Of a stretch of 64,000 bases of DNA, positions 1 to 9,417 are shown in pieces. Positions within the stretch are counted from its first letter, which is position 1; each line of letters begins with the position of its first letter. The stretch comes from Ammoniphilus oxalaticus. Its GTDB lineage: Bacteria > Bacillota > Bacilli > Aneurinibacillales > RAOX-1. The notes below the pieces were generated by a model. The model saw only the letters and a program-made list of their open reading frames with translations. It was not told the origin of the DNA and ran no database searches. The stretch lies in contig NZ_MCHY01000013.1 in the NCBI RefSeq assembly GCF_003609605.1, positions 62,001-126,000 of the forward strand, written 5' to 3'. The position numbers were made by a program, and so were the translations under genes.

Positions 1-101
1 ACAACGAAACCGCGCTGCTCAATTTCCACGCGATCCCAACATCCTGTGGCTGCCAATAGCACAGTCAGCATCCAAAGCGCTTTCCACCAAACTTTACCCA
101 T
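1..101 (-). CDS. Ger(x)C family spore germinant receptor lipoprotein (5' end only)
   Basis: Only the N-terminal 33 codons lie in the window; the rest runs off the left edge. The start ATG (101..99) has a GAGGGG ribosome site just upstream. The product begins with a Lys/Trp-rich hydrophobic signal and a lipobox ending in Cys, followed by the WDR-(x)-EIE-(x)-GFV type motif seen at the mature end of GerC-family C subunits. It overlaps the end of the B-subunit gene by 8 bases, so the three ger genes are probably translationally coupled in the order A-B-C. In the family the C subunit is a lipoprotein on the outer face of the spore inner membrane and is needed for germinant response. Confidence 0.85.
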   Translation of the reverse strand, partial: MGKVWWKALWMLTVLLAATGCWDRVEIEQRGFV

Positions 102-1200
102 CGCCTTTCACCCCTCTCAATACGGCAATTAGCAATAATAAAGCAGGCAAGGCCGCCCCAAGCGTTAACCCCGTATAACTGATATATCGTCCATACCGAA
201 TCACATCGACATGTGTAGGTGGATACATTGCCATCAAGTAAATAATAGGGGACATAAAAGACAAATAAACAAGCTTTCCTCCTTGTTTGAACATAGAACG
301 AACAGAGATTAACGCAATGTCGTAAGCCATCGCGCTCGTATTAAAGATCGTCATAATCCAAACCGTAAAAAAGATAGATTCAAATCGTTCGAAAAACTCA
401 CCAGGCACTTCCACTTGTCGAGCCAACTCAACCGCGGGATAAACAATCGTTTGCGTCACCTCGTTGGCAAATACACCTATACATGTTATGTAAATCAGGA
501 TGTATAGCATAACCACGAGCCCGACGCCAATCCTGCTTGCTTTATACGCTTGCTGGGGTCGAGTCATGTACATGATGTAAAAAAGCACGATTTCAAATCC
601 TAACATTTTATAAGCCGTCTCTTTTACTCCTGAGTATAATCCTTTCCAATCTGTTGTAAAAATAGGAAATAAATTTTTAAAATCAAAGGCCCCCAAATTC
701 ATCACCACAACGACAGCGGCCACGATCATGACGATCGGAAAAAACATTAAATTTAAGCGGAAAATCGCCGCTCTTGTCCCCGCAACAGCATAAGCAATGA
801 CCAATAAGAAGCTGAGCGTGAGCACCTCAGTCGGTGTCCTACTAAACAAATACAGTTTGGCGATATTGCCCATTAATCTGATTTCAAATGCGACAATGCT
901 CATTGCGTATACACCAAACACGAATACGAGCGCATAAGCAATCGGCTTCGACACAATCGACGACGTATACTGAAAAAAGCTCTGATGAGGAAACCGAATG
1001 GCAAGCTTCACAGCGATATGCGTGAATAAGCAGACAAAGATTCCCGCAATTAAAATGGATAGCCAGCCATCAGCTCCGAACGTTTTGCCCGCTAATACAC
1101 GCGGCAAAGTAATGATTCCGCCTCCAAGAATCATCGATGCGACAGCAACAGCCATTTCTTTGGAGCCAATCATCTTATCTCCATAGTCAAAAGACTTCAT
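94..1200 (-). CDS. GerAB-family spore germination permease (B subunit)
   Basis: A 368-residue polytopic membrane protein with about ten hydrophobic segments and the amino-acid-permease-like N-terminus of the GerB family (Gly-rich GGGIITLPR segment near residue 27). B subunits sit in the spore inner membrane and are thought to bind the small-molecule germinant. The gene lies between A and C subunit genes, overlapping the A gene by 4 bases at its start and the C gene by 8 at its end. Length and position are normal for the family. The germinant (amino acid, sugar or nucleoside) cannot be read from sequence. Confidence 0.92.
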   Translation of the reverse strand: MKSFDYGDKMIGSKEMAVAVASMILGGGIITLPRVLAGKTFGADGWLSILIAGIFVCLFTHIAVKLAIRFPHQSFFQYTSSIVSKPIAYALVFVFGVYAMSIVAFEIRLMGNIAKLYLFSRTPTEVLTLSFLLVIAYAVAGTRAAIFRLNLMFFPIVMIVAAVVVVMNLGAFDFKNLFPIFTTDWKGLYSGVKETAYKMLGFEIVLFYIMYMTRPQQAYKASRIGVGLVVMLYILIYITCIGVFANEVTQTIVYPAVELARQVEVPGEFFERFESIFFTVWIMTIFNTSAMAYDIALISVRSMFKQGGKLVYLSFMSPIIYLMAMYPPTHVDVIRYGRYISYTGLTLGAALPALLLLIAVLRGVKGDG

Positions 1201-2765
1201 GATCTCCTCCCTCGATTCATTCGGTCCTCATCCTTTGTTTTTAGAAATGCGGGTCGCGTTCTCATCATGGTCAACGGAGCGCGCACCAAGACATCTTTCC
1301 AATCCCTTGAGAACATCGGAGCGAATGGGGTCGTATAGGGCACCCCAAAACTTTTTAAATTTGCAAGATGAATATTGATCCCTATATAAACGAGAATGAT
1401 TCCGTAAAGACCAAATATTGCAGCGCCAATCATCACAACAAAACGTAACATTCGCAACGAAATCGAGACGCTATAATGCGGTAGAGCAAAGGAGGCAATG
1501 GCCGTCACCGCTACGACGATGACCATGACAGGGCTTACTATGCCTGCAGATACTGCCGCATCACCGATTACTAAACCGCCAACAATCCCAATCGTCTGTC
1601 CAATGGGTTTTGGTAATCTCACCCCTGCTTCCCGTAATAATTCGATGGTCGCTTCCATAATTAAAGCCTCTACCACTGCTGGGAAAGGCACTCCCTCTCG
1701 GGTGGAAGCAATCGAGAATGCTAATTTAGAAGGAATCATTCCTGGATGATAAGAAACAAGAGCAATATATAGAGCCGGCAAAAAAAGAGTAATAAAAGCG
1801 GCAAAGAATCTCAAAAGACGCAACAACGTCCCAATTTGCCAGCGCTCATAATAATCTTCTGGCGATTGTAATAAAGAAATCAGTGTCGTTGGAGCCAATA
1901 AAGCAAACGGAGTTCCATCAAGCAAGATTGCTACCCTTCCTTGCAAAACATTGGCCGCAACTTTGTCAGGTCGCTCAGTCGATTGTAGTTGCGGAAACGG
2001 CGATAAAAAACTATCCTCGATCCACTCTTCGATGTAGCCTGTTTCTTGGACATCATCAAGATCAATTGTCTTTAGTCTACGATTTACTTCTTTTACCAGT
2101 TCTGGATGTACAATTCCATCGACATAAATAACAACCAGATCTTTCTTAGACCGTCGACCAACCTTATGATTTTCGATGCGAAGGTTAGGGTCGCGCACAC
2201 GACGACGAATATGGGCTGTATTGGTCCGCAGATTTTCTATAAATCCATCGCGCGGTCCGCGCACAAGCGCCTCGGTAACCGGTTCTTCTACACCTCGACT
2301 CTCCCACCCTTTAGAGCCAATAATTAAAACCTCATCTATCCCCTCCACAAAAACACATGTATCTCCAGATAAAATACCCAAAACCGCTTCATCTAGCGAA
2401 TCTGTCCTACTTAATTCGCTCGTCGACAAGACGCCTCGTTCCAACTCAGTTAGAACTTCATCCCCAAAGAAGGAAATTGGTTTATTAGCGGTCGATATCC
2501 CTATTTGAATATTTTTTATTATTTTATCGTTAACTAAATTCATGTCGACTAAACCATCGATACAGATAACCGCGCATGGATGTGTTGTATTCCCCAAGGT
2601 AAATTCGCGAACGACAAGATCGCTTGGAGATTGAAGCAGATTTTTAATATTTTCCACATTCATTTGAACCGAGGTAAACAATTCAATTGGAAACTCGTTA
2701 GATTTCTTCGTTTCAACATCATCGCTTGAATCCGTCTTTAATCTTCTTTGTATGAACCGAAACAT
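1197..2765 (-). CDS. GerAA-family spore germination protein (A subunit)
   Basis: Germinant receptor A subunit: a long hydrophilic N-terminal domain (about residues 1-290) with the GDTCVFVEG and SVGGIGM-like family features, then four to six membrane segments with the SREGVPFPAVVEALIMEA region typical of GerA, and a short basic tail. The open frame continues upstream to 3101, but that part overlaps the divergent gene and has no ribosome site. ATG at 2765 follows AGGTGG at a good distance and gives 522 residues, the usual size. It is the first gene of the ger operon. A CATACTA hexamer-type -10 lies 34 bases upstream, in keeping with forespore expression. Confidence 0.92.
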   Translation of the reverse strand: MFRFIQRRLKTDSSDDVETKKSNEFPIELFTSVQMNVENIKNLLQSPSDLVVREFTLGNTTHPCAVICIDGLVDMNLVNDKIIKNIQIGISTANKPISFFGDEVLTELERGVLSTSELSRTDSLDEAVLGILSGDTCVFVEGIDEVLIIGSKGWESRGVEEPVTEALVRGPRDGFIENLRTNTAHIRRRVRDPNLRIENHKVGRRSKKDLVVIYVDGIVHPELVKEVNRRLKTIDLDDVQETGYIEEWIEDSFLSPFPQLQSTERPDKVAANVLQGRVAILLDGTPFALLAPTTLISLLQSPEDYYERWQIGTLLRLLRFFAAFITLFLPALYIALVSYHPGMIPSKLAFSIASTREGVPFPAVVEALIMEATIELLREAGVRLPKPIGQTIGIVGGLVIGDAAVSAGIVSPVMVIVVAVTAIASFALPHYSVSISLRMLRFVVMIGAAIFGLYGIILVYIGINIHLANLKSFGVPYTTPFAPMFSRDWKDVLVRAPLTMMRTRPAFLKTKDEDRMNRGRRS

Positions 2766-2798
2766 TCCAATCCCACCTATATTTACACTAGTGCTAAC

Positions 2799-2828
2799 TA
2801 GTATGCTCATAATTACTTGGAATAAAAA
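2799..2828 (-). promoter_or_regulatory. Possible forespore (SigG-type) promoter of the ger operon
   Basis: On the minus strand CATACTA (2805..2799) matches the SigG -10 pattern CATnnTA. A weak AT-rich -35 (2828..2823) sits 17 bases upstream. SigG control is known for gerA-type operons; the assignment here is inference from the -10 and the gene function. The -35 match is poor. Confidence 0.35.
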
Positions 2829-2877
2829 CCAGGTATTAGGAAAAATACTATGAATACGAAAGGGGAGTTGGCTTGAC

Positions 2878-4359
2878 ATGGAAAAAACATGGATCTTATT
2901 TATCGTTGGTTCATTTTCTGGCGCTCTCCTAGCCCTACTCCTTATTTGCGCGCTCATCATTTTATTTTTTAAACCCTTTGTAAAATTAGTGGTTGGGTTG
3001 TTTACGAAACGAATTATGAACAAAAGATATCCCGAAAACATTTGGGAGATGGTCACCGCTTTAACCCGAACAAGCCCAATTACGGTGGTTGAAAATAGCA
3101 TTCGCGCCGCAGACGGTCAATTATTAGAAAGGCCGTTTGGTAGTCCGCGCAAGTTTTTAAATTTTGATGGATTAGTTTTTTCACCCGCTCAAATTGCCGT
3201 GATGCCGGCCCATGAAGACACAGAAGTCGATATGAAAGTTACGATCGGGCCCAAAGCTAAAAAACCTCTAACGATTGAGATCCCCTTATTACTCGGAGGC
3301 TGGGGCTACGGGATTGGGGTGAGCGAGCAGATCAAACTCGCCGCAGCAAAGGGAACCGCAGCTGTCGGAACGGCGACAAACACGGGCGAAGGCGGGTTTT
3401 TACCCGAGGATCGCGAGCTGTCGAAATACATGATCATGCAATATGGTTCAGGTCACTGGAACAAAGATCCCAATATTTTACGTCAAGCAGATGCGATTGA
3501 AATCCATTTTGGACAAGGGGCTTCCGCAGCTACGGCAAGTCGAATTCCCCCTGAATTTTTACAAGGAAAAGCCCGTGAGATACTTAATGTGAAACCAGGG
3601 GAGACACTCGTGATCCCTTCAAAACATAGACAGGTTCAAAAACCTAGGGATTTAAAACCTTTAGTCGAAAAACTAAAAAAAATAACCGATGGTGTACCCA
3701 TCGGGATCAAGATTTCGCCTAGCGGCAAATTAGAGGATGATCTCGAAATTGCAATTCAAGCAAAAATCGACTTTATAAGTATTGATGGGGGTCAAGCAGG
3801 AACAAAGGGCGCGCCGCCGATCCTAGAGGATGACTTCGGGATACCAACAATTTTTGCGCTCTGTCGGGCGGTTCGTTATTTGGAGCAACGTGGCGTTAAA
3901 AATAAAATCAGTTTGTTGATTGGCGGCGGTTTTAGCAATCCAGGCCAATGCTTAAAAGCCATTTCTCTCGGCGCGGATGCCGTATTTATGGGGACAATTC
4001 CACTGTGGGCAATGACTCATGATCAGGTAACTAAAGCAGCGCCATGGGAACCTCCTACCGAGCTCGCTTTTTATCCCGGCTCTTTAACAAAAGAATTAGA
4101 CATTGATAAATCTGCAAAATGTCTTGAAAACTTCTTTAACTCCTACGTGGAAGAAATGAAGGTAGCCATCCGCTCTCTTGGCAAAGACAGTATACATGCA
4201 GTACAAACAGGGGATCTGATCGCATTAGATGAAGTAACTAGTAAAGTTACGGGGATTCCACTCGTCTATCAAACTCCCCCTCCCCCTCCCTCTAACGAAT
4301 ATAAAACAGAGCCGAAGAAGAACATGGATTGGCGAAGTGTCTTCCCATTTAGGAAATAA
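2878..4359 (+). CDS. Membrane-anchored FMN-binding glutamate-synthase-like protein (YerD type)
   Basis: A 493-residue protein with one N-terminal membrane segment (residues 5-33) followed by the FMN-binding alpha/beta barrel of the glutamate synthase central domain: a GYGIGVSEQIKLAAAKG stretch, GEGGF, IKISPSGKLEDD, IDGGQAGTKGAPP, and IGGGFSNPGQCLKAISLGADAV for flavin phosphate binding. The glutaminase domain and the cysteine cluster for a 3Fe-4S centre of full-length GltB are absent. B. subtilis YerD is the nearest named relative; its substrate is not established. It is divergent from the ger operon, with AAAGGGGAG upstream of the start. A Pro-rich stretch precedes the C-terminus. Confidence 0.8.
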   Translation: MEKTWILFIVGSFSGALLALLLICALIILFFKPFVKLVVGLFTKRIMNKRYPENIWEMVTALTRTSPITVVENSIRAADGQLLERPFGSPRKFLNFDGLVFSPAQIAVMPAHEDTEVDMKVTIGPKAKKPLTIEIPLLLGGWGYGIGVSEQIKLAAAKGTAAVGTATNTGEGGFLPEDRELSKYMIMQYGSGHWNKDPNILRQADAIEIHFGQGASAATASRIPPEFLQGKAREILNVKPGETLVIPSKHRQVQKPRDLKPLVEKLKKITDGVPIGIKISPSGKLEDDLEIAIQAKIDFISIDGGQAGTKGAPPILEDDFGIPTIFALCRAVRYLEQRGVKNKISLLIGGGFSNPGQCLKAISLGADAVFMGTIPLWAMTHDQVTKAAPWEPPTELAFYPGSLTKELDIDKSAKCLENFFNSYVEEMKVAIRSLGKDSIHAVQTGDLIALDEVTSKVTGIPLVYQTPPPPPSNEYKTEPKKNMDWRSVFPFRK

Positions 4360-4387
4360 AAAAAAGGGGCCTCCTGCCCCCCTTTTT
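4360..4387. terminator. Bidirectional terminator between convergent genes
   Basis: Inverted repeat AAAAAGGGGC / GCCCCCCTTTTT with a 5-base loop, flanked by A and T runs, placed exactly between two converging genes. Confidence 0.8.
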
Positions 4388-6608
4388 ACTGTAAAAATTT
4401 AAAACCTTCAACTTGCTGGTCCAATGTGTGAAACGAATAATCTTCTTGCCGCAAATATTCAATGATCTCTGGCAACGCTTTGACTGTGTTTACTTTTGGC
4501 GCGGAATCATGGCTTAAGATCACAATTTCTTGCTTTCCCGACGCCCCTTCTATGACTTTATTTACAGCGCTGCGAACCGTGTAAGACGATCCCGACGCAT
4601 CCCCGTTTGATACATTCCAATCGAAATAATCTTCTCCTCTTTGCTTCGCTTGCTTCACTAAATCTTTCATAATCCACTGATCAGAGCGATATAAGTTGCG
4701 ATCTTGAGCCCTTTTACTAACAAGGTTGTTACTACCGCCTGGAAATCGAAAAATGGTCGGGCGAACCCCAATCACACGAGCAATGGCATCGTATCCTTTA
4801 TCTAGATCCTCGAAAAAAACAGTTGAGTTCCGGTAAATATGACCATAGTCATGAGAGTATGAATGGCCTCCTATACTGTGGCCTTCGTCATACATCCGTT
4901 TTACAACGGCTTCATGCCCCGTAATTTGATTACCCACTAAGAAAAAAGTCGCTTTAACATCATTTTCCATCAATATATCTAAAACTTGACTCGTTAACGG
5001 AGACGGGCCATCATCAAACGTTAAATAAGCTATTTTTCCAACGGGTTTCACAACAGGAGGGACATAAGGAACAACATGGATGGACAATTCGAGCAACGGT
5101 CTTGTTATAATTACTTGATCTTCCTTAAGCTGAACACTTGTATCCGGAACAATTGTCATAATCATATCTGTTGGAATATAGGTAATACCATCTTTTATAA
5201 ACGCATCGTCCTGAGTCGGGTCACTGCCCGGTTGTAATGGGATTTCCCGTCCCTCAGCCTTGACCATGACTGTTTTCGTCGTTTCTTCCCACCCTACGGT
5301 ATAACCTAACGCTTCAATAACAGGACGCAGCGGCGCAAAATACTTCCCGTTATAGACCAGACCGCCTTGCATGCTTATTTTTTTAAGTTGTGGTTGAAGA
5401 ACGGGAGACGCTTGCTTTCCGTTGCCATAGATGAGATACTCTTCCCGTTGTTTTTTAAATTGGTTTAAGCTTTCCGCATATTTTTGCTCAATTTCTTGCG
5501 GCGCTAATTTCAAACGCAAAGAATCTCCAATTAAACGAGTTCCCATAATCTTGTCAAACATAACCAGTTGGTTGCCGCTTTGCGGAATTTCGAATGAGCC
5601 CAGCTGATTAGCGACAGCTAAAGCATAAATCCCTGTCTTAGCGGGATTAAACAATTTACGATTGGTAATCTGAAGGCGAACTCCGCCGTAGGACCCGTGG
5701 GTCTCAGCGATAAATTCAATTCCAGGCAATAGCAAGCCATTCATCTTTTGCGCATACTGAACAGAATCAATCCCCTTACCGCCGATCCACTTAAATTGAT
5801 CCCGCTGAACAATTCCCGTTCCTTCCCCAAGTCCTGTAGCCATGTAACCTTTTAATGAAGTCAAATCTGGAATATTTGGCGAGCTCGCAATCCAGCGCAA
5901 GCCCGTCTCTTCAAACAACATACCCCGCTCGTACCCTTCCATCGGCACGATCGTTAAATCAGCATGTATATTTCGGTTAAAAAATTGAGCAAGTTCCCCG
6001 ACTGTCATCCCATGAGCCATCGGTAACAAATCGACACCAACAAACGTTTGGTAACCTTCCTCCAGCACAGGTCCATCGACAATCTCCGCTCCCAAAGGAT
6101 TTGGACGATCTAGAACAATCACCTTTTTACCATGTTGCTGGGCTGCAATCATGCAATAATTCAATGTCGAAATATAAGTATACGTTCTAGCCCCGATATC
6201 TTGAATATCGTAAACTAACACATCAACTGTATCCAGCATCTCTTTAGAAGGCTTTCTTGTCTTCCCATAAAGACTAAAAACAGGAATCCCTAACTCTGGA
6301 TGCGTATACGATTGCACATATTCCCCCGCTTTCGCTTTGCCATCCAGCCCATGTTCGGGAACAAAAATGGCGGTTAACGCGGCTTCGGGATACCGTTTTA
6401 ACTCATCAATAATATGTACGCCTTGACTGTTCACGCCCGTTTGATTCGTAATCACACCCACTCTTTTCCCATCTATTAAATGATGGTATTTTGGAATGAG
6501 TAAATCATCGCCAAGTTGAAGCTTTGAACTTGACAAGGCATAAGCGACAGTTTGCCCGACCAACAACAGGATTAAGGCCAACGCTATCCAATATGTTTGT
6601 TTTTTCAT
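4386..6608 (-). CDS. Secreted NamZ-type exo-N-acetylmuramidase / stalk domain / NodB polysaccharide deacetylase fusion
   Basis: A 740-residue secreted protein made of three parts after a signal peptide (residues 1-25). Residues about 40-395 are a DUF1343/NamZ (YbbC) domain with VITNQTG, FVPEHGLDG and DRPNPLG motifs; NamZ enzymes remove N-acetylmuramic acid from the non-reducing end of peptidoglycan fragments. Residues about 410-505 form a copper-amine-oxidase-like stalk domain of the kind used for surface attachment. Residues about 525-740 are a NodB carbohydrate esterase 4 domain with TFDDGPS, the metal-binding HSYSH and FRFPGG motifs. All catalytic motifs look intact. A usual NamZ is about 400 residues, so the fusion is notable. 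A terminator separates its end from the convergent gene. Confidence 0.88.
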   Translation of the reverse strand: MKKQTYWIALALILLLVGQTVAYALSSSKLQLGDDLLIPKYHHLIDGKRVGVITNQTGVNSQGVHIIDELKRYPEAALTAIFVPEHGLDGKAKAGEYVQSYTHPELGIPVFSLYGKTRKPSKEMLDTVDVLVYDIQDIGARTYTYISTLNYCMIAAQQHGKKVIVLDRPNPLGAEIVDGPVLEEGYQTFVGVDLLPMAHGMTVGELAQFFNRNIHADLTIVPMEGYERGMLFEETGLRWIASSPNIPDLTSLKGYMATGLGEGTGIVQRDQFKWIGGKGIDSVQYAQKMNGLLLPGIEFIAETHGSYGGVRLQITNRKLFNPAKTGIYALAVANQLGSFEIPQSGNQLVMFDKIMGTRLIGDSLRLKLAPQEIEQKYAESLNQFKKQREEYLIYGNGKQASPVLQPQLKKISMQGGLVYNGKYFAPLRPVIEALGYTVGWEETTKTVMVKAEGREIPLQPGSDPTQDDAFIKDGITYIPTDMIMTIVPDTSVQLKEDQVIITRPLLELSIHVVPYVPPVVKPVGKIAYLTFDDGPSPLTSQVLDILMENDVKATFFLVGNQITGHEAVVKRMYDEGHSIGGHSYSHDYGHIYRNSTVFFEDLDKGYDAIARVIGVRPTIFRFPGGSNNLVSKRAQDRNLYRSDQWIMKDLVKQAKQRGEDYFDWNVSNGDASGSSYTVRSAVNKVIEGASGKQEIVILSHDSAPKVNTVKALPEIIEYLRQEDYSFHTLDQQVEGFKFLQ

Positions 6609-6712
6609 GGGTTCTCCTCTCTATTTATGTATTGTCACTGTCTGATGTGTTCTCTATCTATTAGGACGTTTCAGATCAGCAATTGGTTTCATTTTCCTCC
6701 CCTTTTCGACAA

Positions 6713-6743
6713 ATTAAAAAGCGCCTCTATCTTGAAGGCGCTT
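6713..6743 (-). terminator. Terminator after the YciI gene
   Basis: Perfect 8-base stem AAGCGCCT / AGGCGCTT (6719-6726 and 6736-6743) with a T-rich tail on the minus strand. Confidence 0.8.
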
Positions 6744-6750
6744 GTCCCAA

Positions 6751-7008
6751 TTAATCAATCAACCATTCGTGTAATTCCAAACGTCGCACGCCATGAATAA
6801 TGTATGGATCATTCTCAGCGACTTCCTTCGCTTCCTCAAAAGAATCCGCTTTATAAATGACCAGCCCGCCAGCCCCCCCAGCAAGTGGACCTCTTATATG
6901 GATTTTTCCTCCCTTTTCCAAATTTTCTAGATAAGCAAGGTGTTGTGGTCGGTATTTTTGGTTAATGCTTTCATCCAACATGTATAAAATTGCGGCAAAA
7001 TATCGCAT
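6751..7008 (-). CDS. YciI family protein
   Basis: An 85-residue single-domain YciI protein (dimeric alpha/beta ferredoxin-like fold). The conserved His in the RPQHLAYL segment (residue 23) and the Asp-Pro in NDPYII (near residue 67) that mark the putative active site are both present, as is the Gly-rich turn GPLAGGAGG. The function of small YciI proteins is generally unknown; some relatives are dehydrochlorinases or muconolactone isomerase-like. It is a single-gene unit with its own terminator. Confidence 0.85.
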   Translation of the reverse strand: MRYFAAILYMLDESINQKYRPQHLAYLENLEKGGKIHIRGPLAGGAGGLVIYKADSFEEAKEVAENDPYIIHGVRRLELHEWLID

Positions 7009-7091
7009 CTTGTTTTCTCTCCCTTTTCAACGACTTATTTGTAATCATTATAACAAATCGACCAACAAACAAAAACCTTATTCCCTTAAGT

Positions 7092-7134
7092 TAAGAAAGC
7101 AGACAGGACATGAACTTTCCATTCATTCATGTCC
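7092..7134 (-). terminator. Terminator after the catalase gene
   Basis: Perfect 9-base stem GGACATGAA / TTCATGTCC (7106-7114 and 7126-7134) followed on the minus strand by a pyrimidine-rich run. Confidence 0.65.
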
Positions 7135-7193
7135 CATCCCTCACTTCCTGCTTAAGTAATATAGACACATTTTAAATTCGCATCTCTCCCTAC

Positions 7194-9260
7194 TTATGTC
7201 CGATCCCAAAAACGCTGATGGGCAATCGCTTTAACAAATTCTTGCTCAAAATTCTGGTTATTTGCCGCAAAAACGACCCCCGCCAAGTTATTACTGCTAG
7301 ATTTTTGAATGTACGACTGTCCCGTCGTTGCAACTCCAATCGGTTTGTAGTACTTATAGGCAACATGAATAAACTCTTGAATGTTTTGATTGAATTTTTG
7401 TTGGTTATCCGCGCTTCCACCAACGACATAAATGGAGTCATACAAGACGGGATATTTTGTCATAAACGTCTCTTCTATGTTAATTTTTGTCCCGTCATCT
7501 CCCGTGACAGTCCCAAGTTTCTCACTGATAATATCTATAAAAACGCCATTTTTATGCAATGAATCAAGCGTTCGTTTTACTTCTTTTCCATTAAATCCAT
7601 TGCCTATTAACACAGCCACTTTTTGCGTATAGGCAGAACTTGGTGTATGAAGCTGGCTAATCGCCGCGGACTTTTTTGTAACGGGAACATGAGTCCCTTT
7701 TGGACGATCTACACCGATATTATCAGCGATAATACAGGCCATCTCTTGATCTACATTCACCCACATATCGACATTTTTTTGCCTGATCGATTTGCTTTTA
7801 ACGGATTGGAGATGAAAAATGAATGTGTCGACAAGGTCTTGCTTTTCAGGTCCAGACAAACTGTTCCAAAATAATCTGGCTTGCGTAAAATAATCGAAAA
7901 ATGATTCGCTAGGGCGCTCCCTCGTAATCTGTCCTTCCACTTCTTCGGGATAGTGGCTATAGCCGCCTTGTTCTGGTGGGGTCTCTGCAGGAGTATTTCC
8001 AGCTAATGAATTGTTATGGTAGGTTATTGAATCGACATCAATGCGATATTTTGAATAGCTATCCCGATGATTCGTGTTTACCTCTGAGATTGGTTTGTTA
8101 ACGGGGATTTCATTTATATTACCTGTGCTGCCAAGCCGATGATAATCTGTATCTCTGTATGCAAAAGCTCTGCCCTGCAAAACAGGATCATTCGAAAAAT
8201 CAATACCTGGAACAAGTGTAGCCGGATCAAACGACGACTGCTCTTCCTCCGCAAAGAAATCATCAACAAGTCGATTTAGCGTTAATTTTCCGATAATTTC
8301 AACAGGAACTTCTTCTTCAGGCCAAAGTTTCGTAGCGTCTAATACGTCAAAATCGTACTTACATTCATCCTTTACAGAAATTAACTGTACGCCAAGTTCA
8401 TATTCTGGGTAGGCCCCTTTTTCAACCGCTTCGATGATATCGCGACGATGGAAGTCTGGATCAACTCCCCCAATGATATTGGCTTCGTCCAACAACAAGG
8501 AATGAACACCAAGTTTAGGCGTCCATTTAAATCTGACATAGGTTCCTTCACCTTGTTCATTCATGAATATAAACGTATTGATTGGCCAGCCTGCCATCAT
8601 TCGCCAACTTCTCGGACGACCGCGCATCGACATCAGCCACATCGTCATATGAGCGGATTCCTGATTACTTGCGACATAATCCCAAAAGCGATCGTGGGCG
8701 ACCGTCGCTTGCGGAACATCTGTCGTCGGATTTGGCTTAACGGCATGTGTAACATCCATGAATTTCATGGCATCAGCAAGAATGAAGACGGGAAATTGAA
8801 GTGACAGCATGTCATAATTTCCTTCTTGCGTGTAAAATTTAACGGCAAAACCGCGAATATCTACCGCTGTATCTTTCGAACCTTTACTTCCGATAAAGTT
8901 AGAAAACCGACAAAATACAGGTGTTTTACAGCCAGCCTCTTGCAAGAAGCGCGCTTTGGTGACGTGACTCATCGACTTGTAAGCTTCGAAATCGCCATAC
9001 AGTCCAAATCCTCTCGCGTGAACCACCTTTTCGGGAATTCTTTCTCGGTTAAAACGAGATTGCTTCCTATAGAAGTGGAAATCTTGGAGTAATGTCGGTC
9101 CCCGCCTTCCCGCTCTTAAACTCCAGCGGTCATTAGAAACCTTAAATCCAGAATCACTTGTCATCTTTTTTCCGGGACCCGTGTTCTTATGTTTATACTG
9201 GTCCATCTGTTCCTCTTTACGATCCCTATCACCTGGTTTATTGGGCCTGTTCTGATCCAC
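7194..9260 (-). CDS. katE: Large-subunit (clade 2) haem catalase, KatE type
   Basis: Monofunctional catalase breaking hydrogen peroxide to water and oxygen. It carries the catalytic His motif VVHARGFGLYG near residue 80, the FxRFSNF and DIRGFAVKFY segments, and the proximal haem ligand region RLFSY-equivalent (GRAFAYRDTDYHRLG). A C-terminal flavodoxin/DJ-1-like domain (about residues 530-688) marks the large-subunit class. GTG at 9260 is preferred: AAAGGTGAT precedes it, and the protein then begins VDQNRPN, in line with the DQN start of Bacillus KatE, giving 688 residues. An upstream GTG at 9332 would add a Cys-rich tail and looks less likely. Confidence 0.93.
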   Translation of the reverse strand: MDQNRPNKPGDRDRKEEQMDQYKHKNTGPGKKMTSDSGFKVSNDRWSLRAGRRGPTLLQDFHFYRKQSRFNRERIPEKVVHARGFGLYGDFEAYKSMSHVTKARFLQEAGCKTPVFCRFSNFIGSKGSKDTAVDIRGFAVKFYTQEGNYDMLSLQFPVFILADAMKFMDVTHAVKPNPTTDVPQATVAHDRFWDYVASNQESAHMTMWLMSMRGRPRSWRMMAGWPINTFIFMNEQGEGTYVRFKWTPKLGVHSLLLDEANIIGGVDPDFHRRDIIEAVEKGAYPEYELGVQLISVKDECKYDFDVLDATKLWPEEEVPVEIIGKLTLNRLVDDFFAEEEQSSFDPATLVPGIDFSNDPVLQGRAFAYRDTDYHRLGSTGNINEIPVNKPISEVNTNHRDSYSKYRIDVDSITYHNNSLAGNTPAETPPEQGGYSHYPEEVEGQITRERPSESFFDYFTQARLFWNSLSGPEKQDLVDTFIFHLQSVKSKSIRQKNVDMWVNVDQEMACIIADNIGVDRPKGTHVPVTKKSAAISQLHTPSSAYTQKVAVLIGNGFNGKEVKRTLDSLHKNGVFIDIISEKLGTVTGDDGTKINIEETFMTKYPVLYDSIYVVGGSADNQQKFNQNIQEFIHVAYKYYKPIGVATTGQSYIQKSSSNNLAGVVFAANNQNFEQEFVKAIAHQRFWDRT

Positions 9261-9374
9261 TTTATCACCTTTTTCATCATAATGTTTCGAGCATCTACGT
9301 TGATAATATGAACACCCACAAACATTTATCACCCTTAACGCATGATGAAAGTGAAGGACAGGTTCAAACCTAAT

Positions 9375-9408
9375 AAAAAAGGACTCCCCACACGCGATGG
9401 ACAGTCCT
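9375..9408 (-). terminator. Terminator after the 61-residue protein gene
   Basis: Stem AGGACT / AGTCCT (9380-9385 and 9403-9408) followed by a run of T residues on the minus strand. Confidence 0.7.
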
Positions 9409-9417
9409 CAACCCCCT

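Noticed and set aside
2766-3101. 112-codon N-terminal extension of the GerA subunit
   Set aside because: It overlaps the divergent gene's start region, lacks a ribosome site and does not fit the family N-terminus.
7194-7441. Frameshift at the catalase 3' end suggested by an overlapping frame
   Set aside because: The main frame continues without break through a complete C-terminal flavodoxin-like domain.
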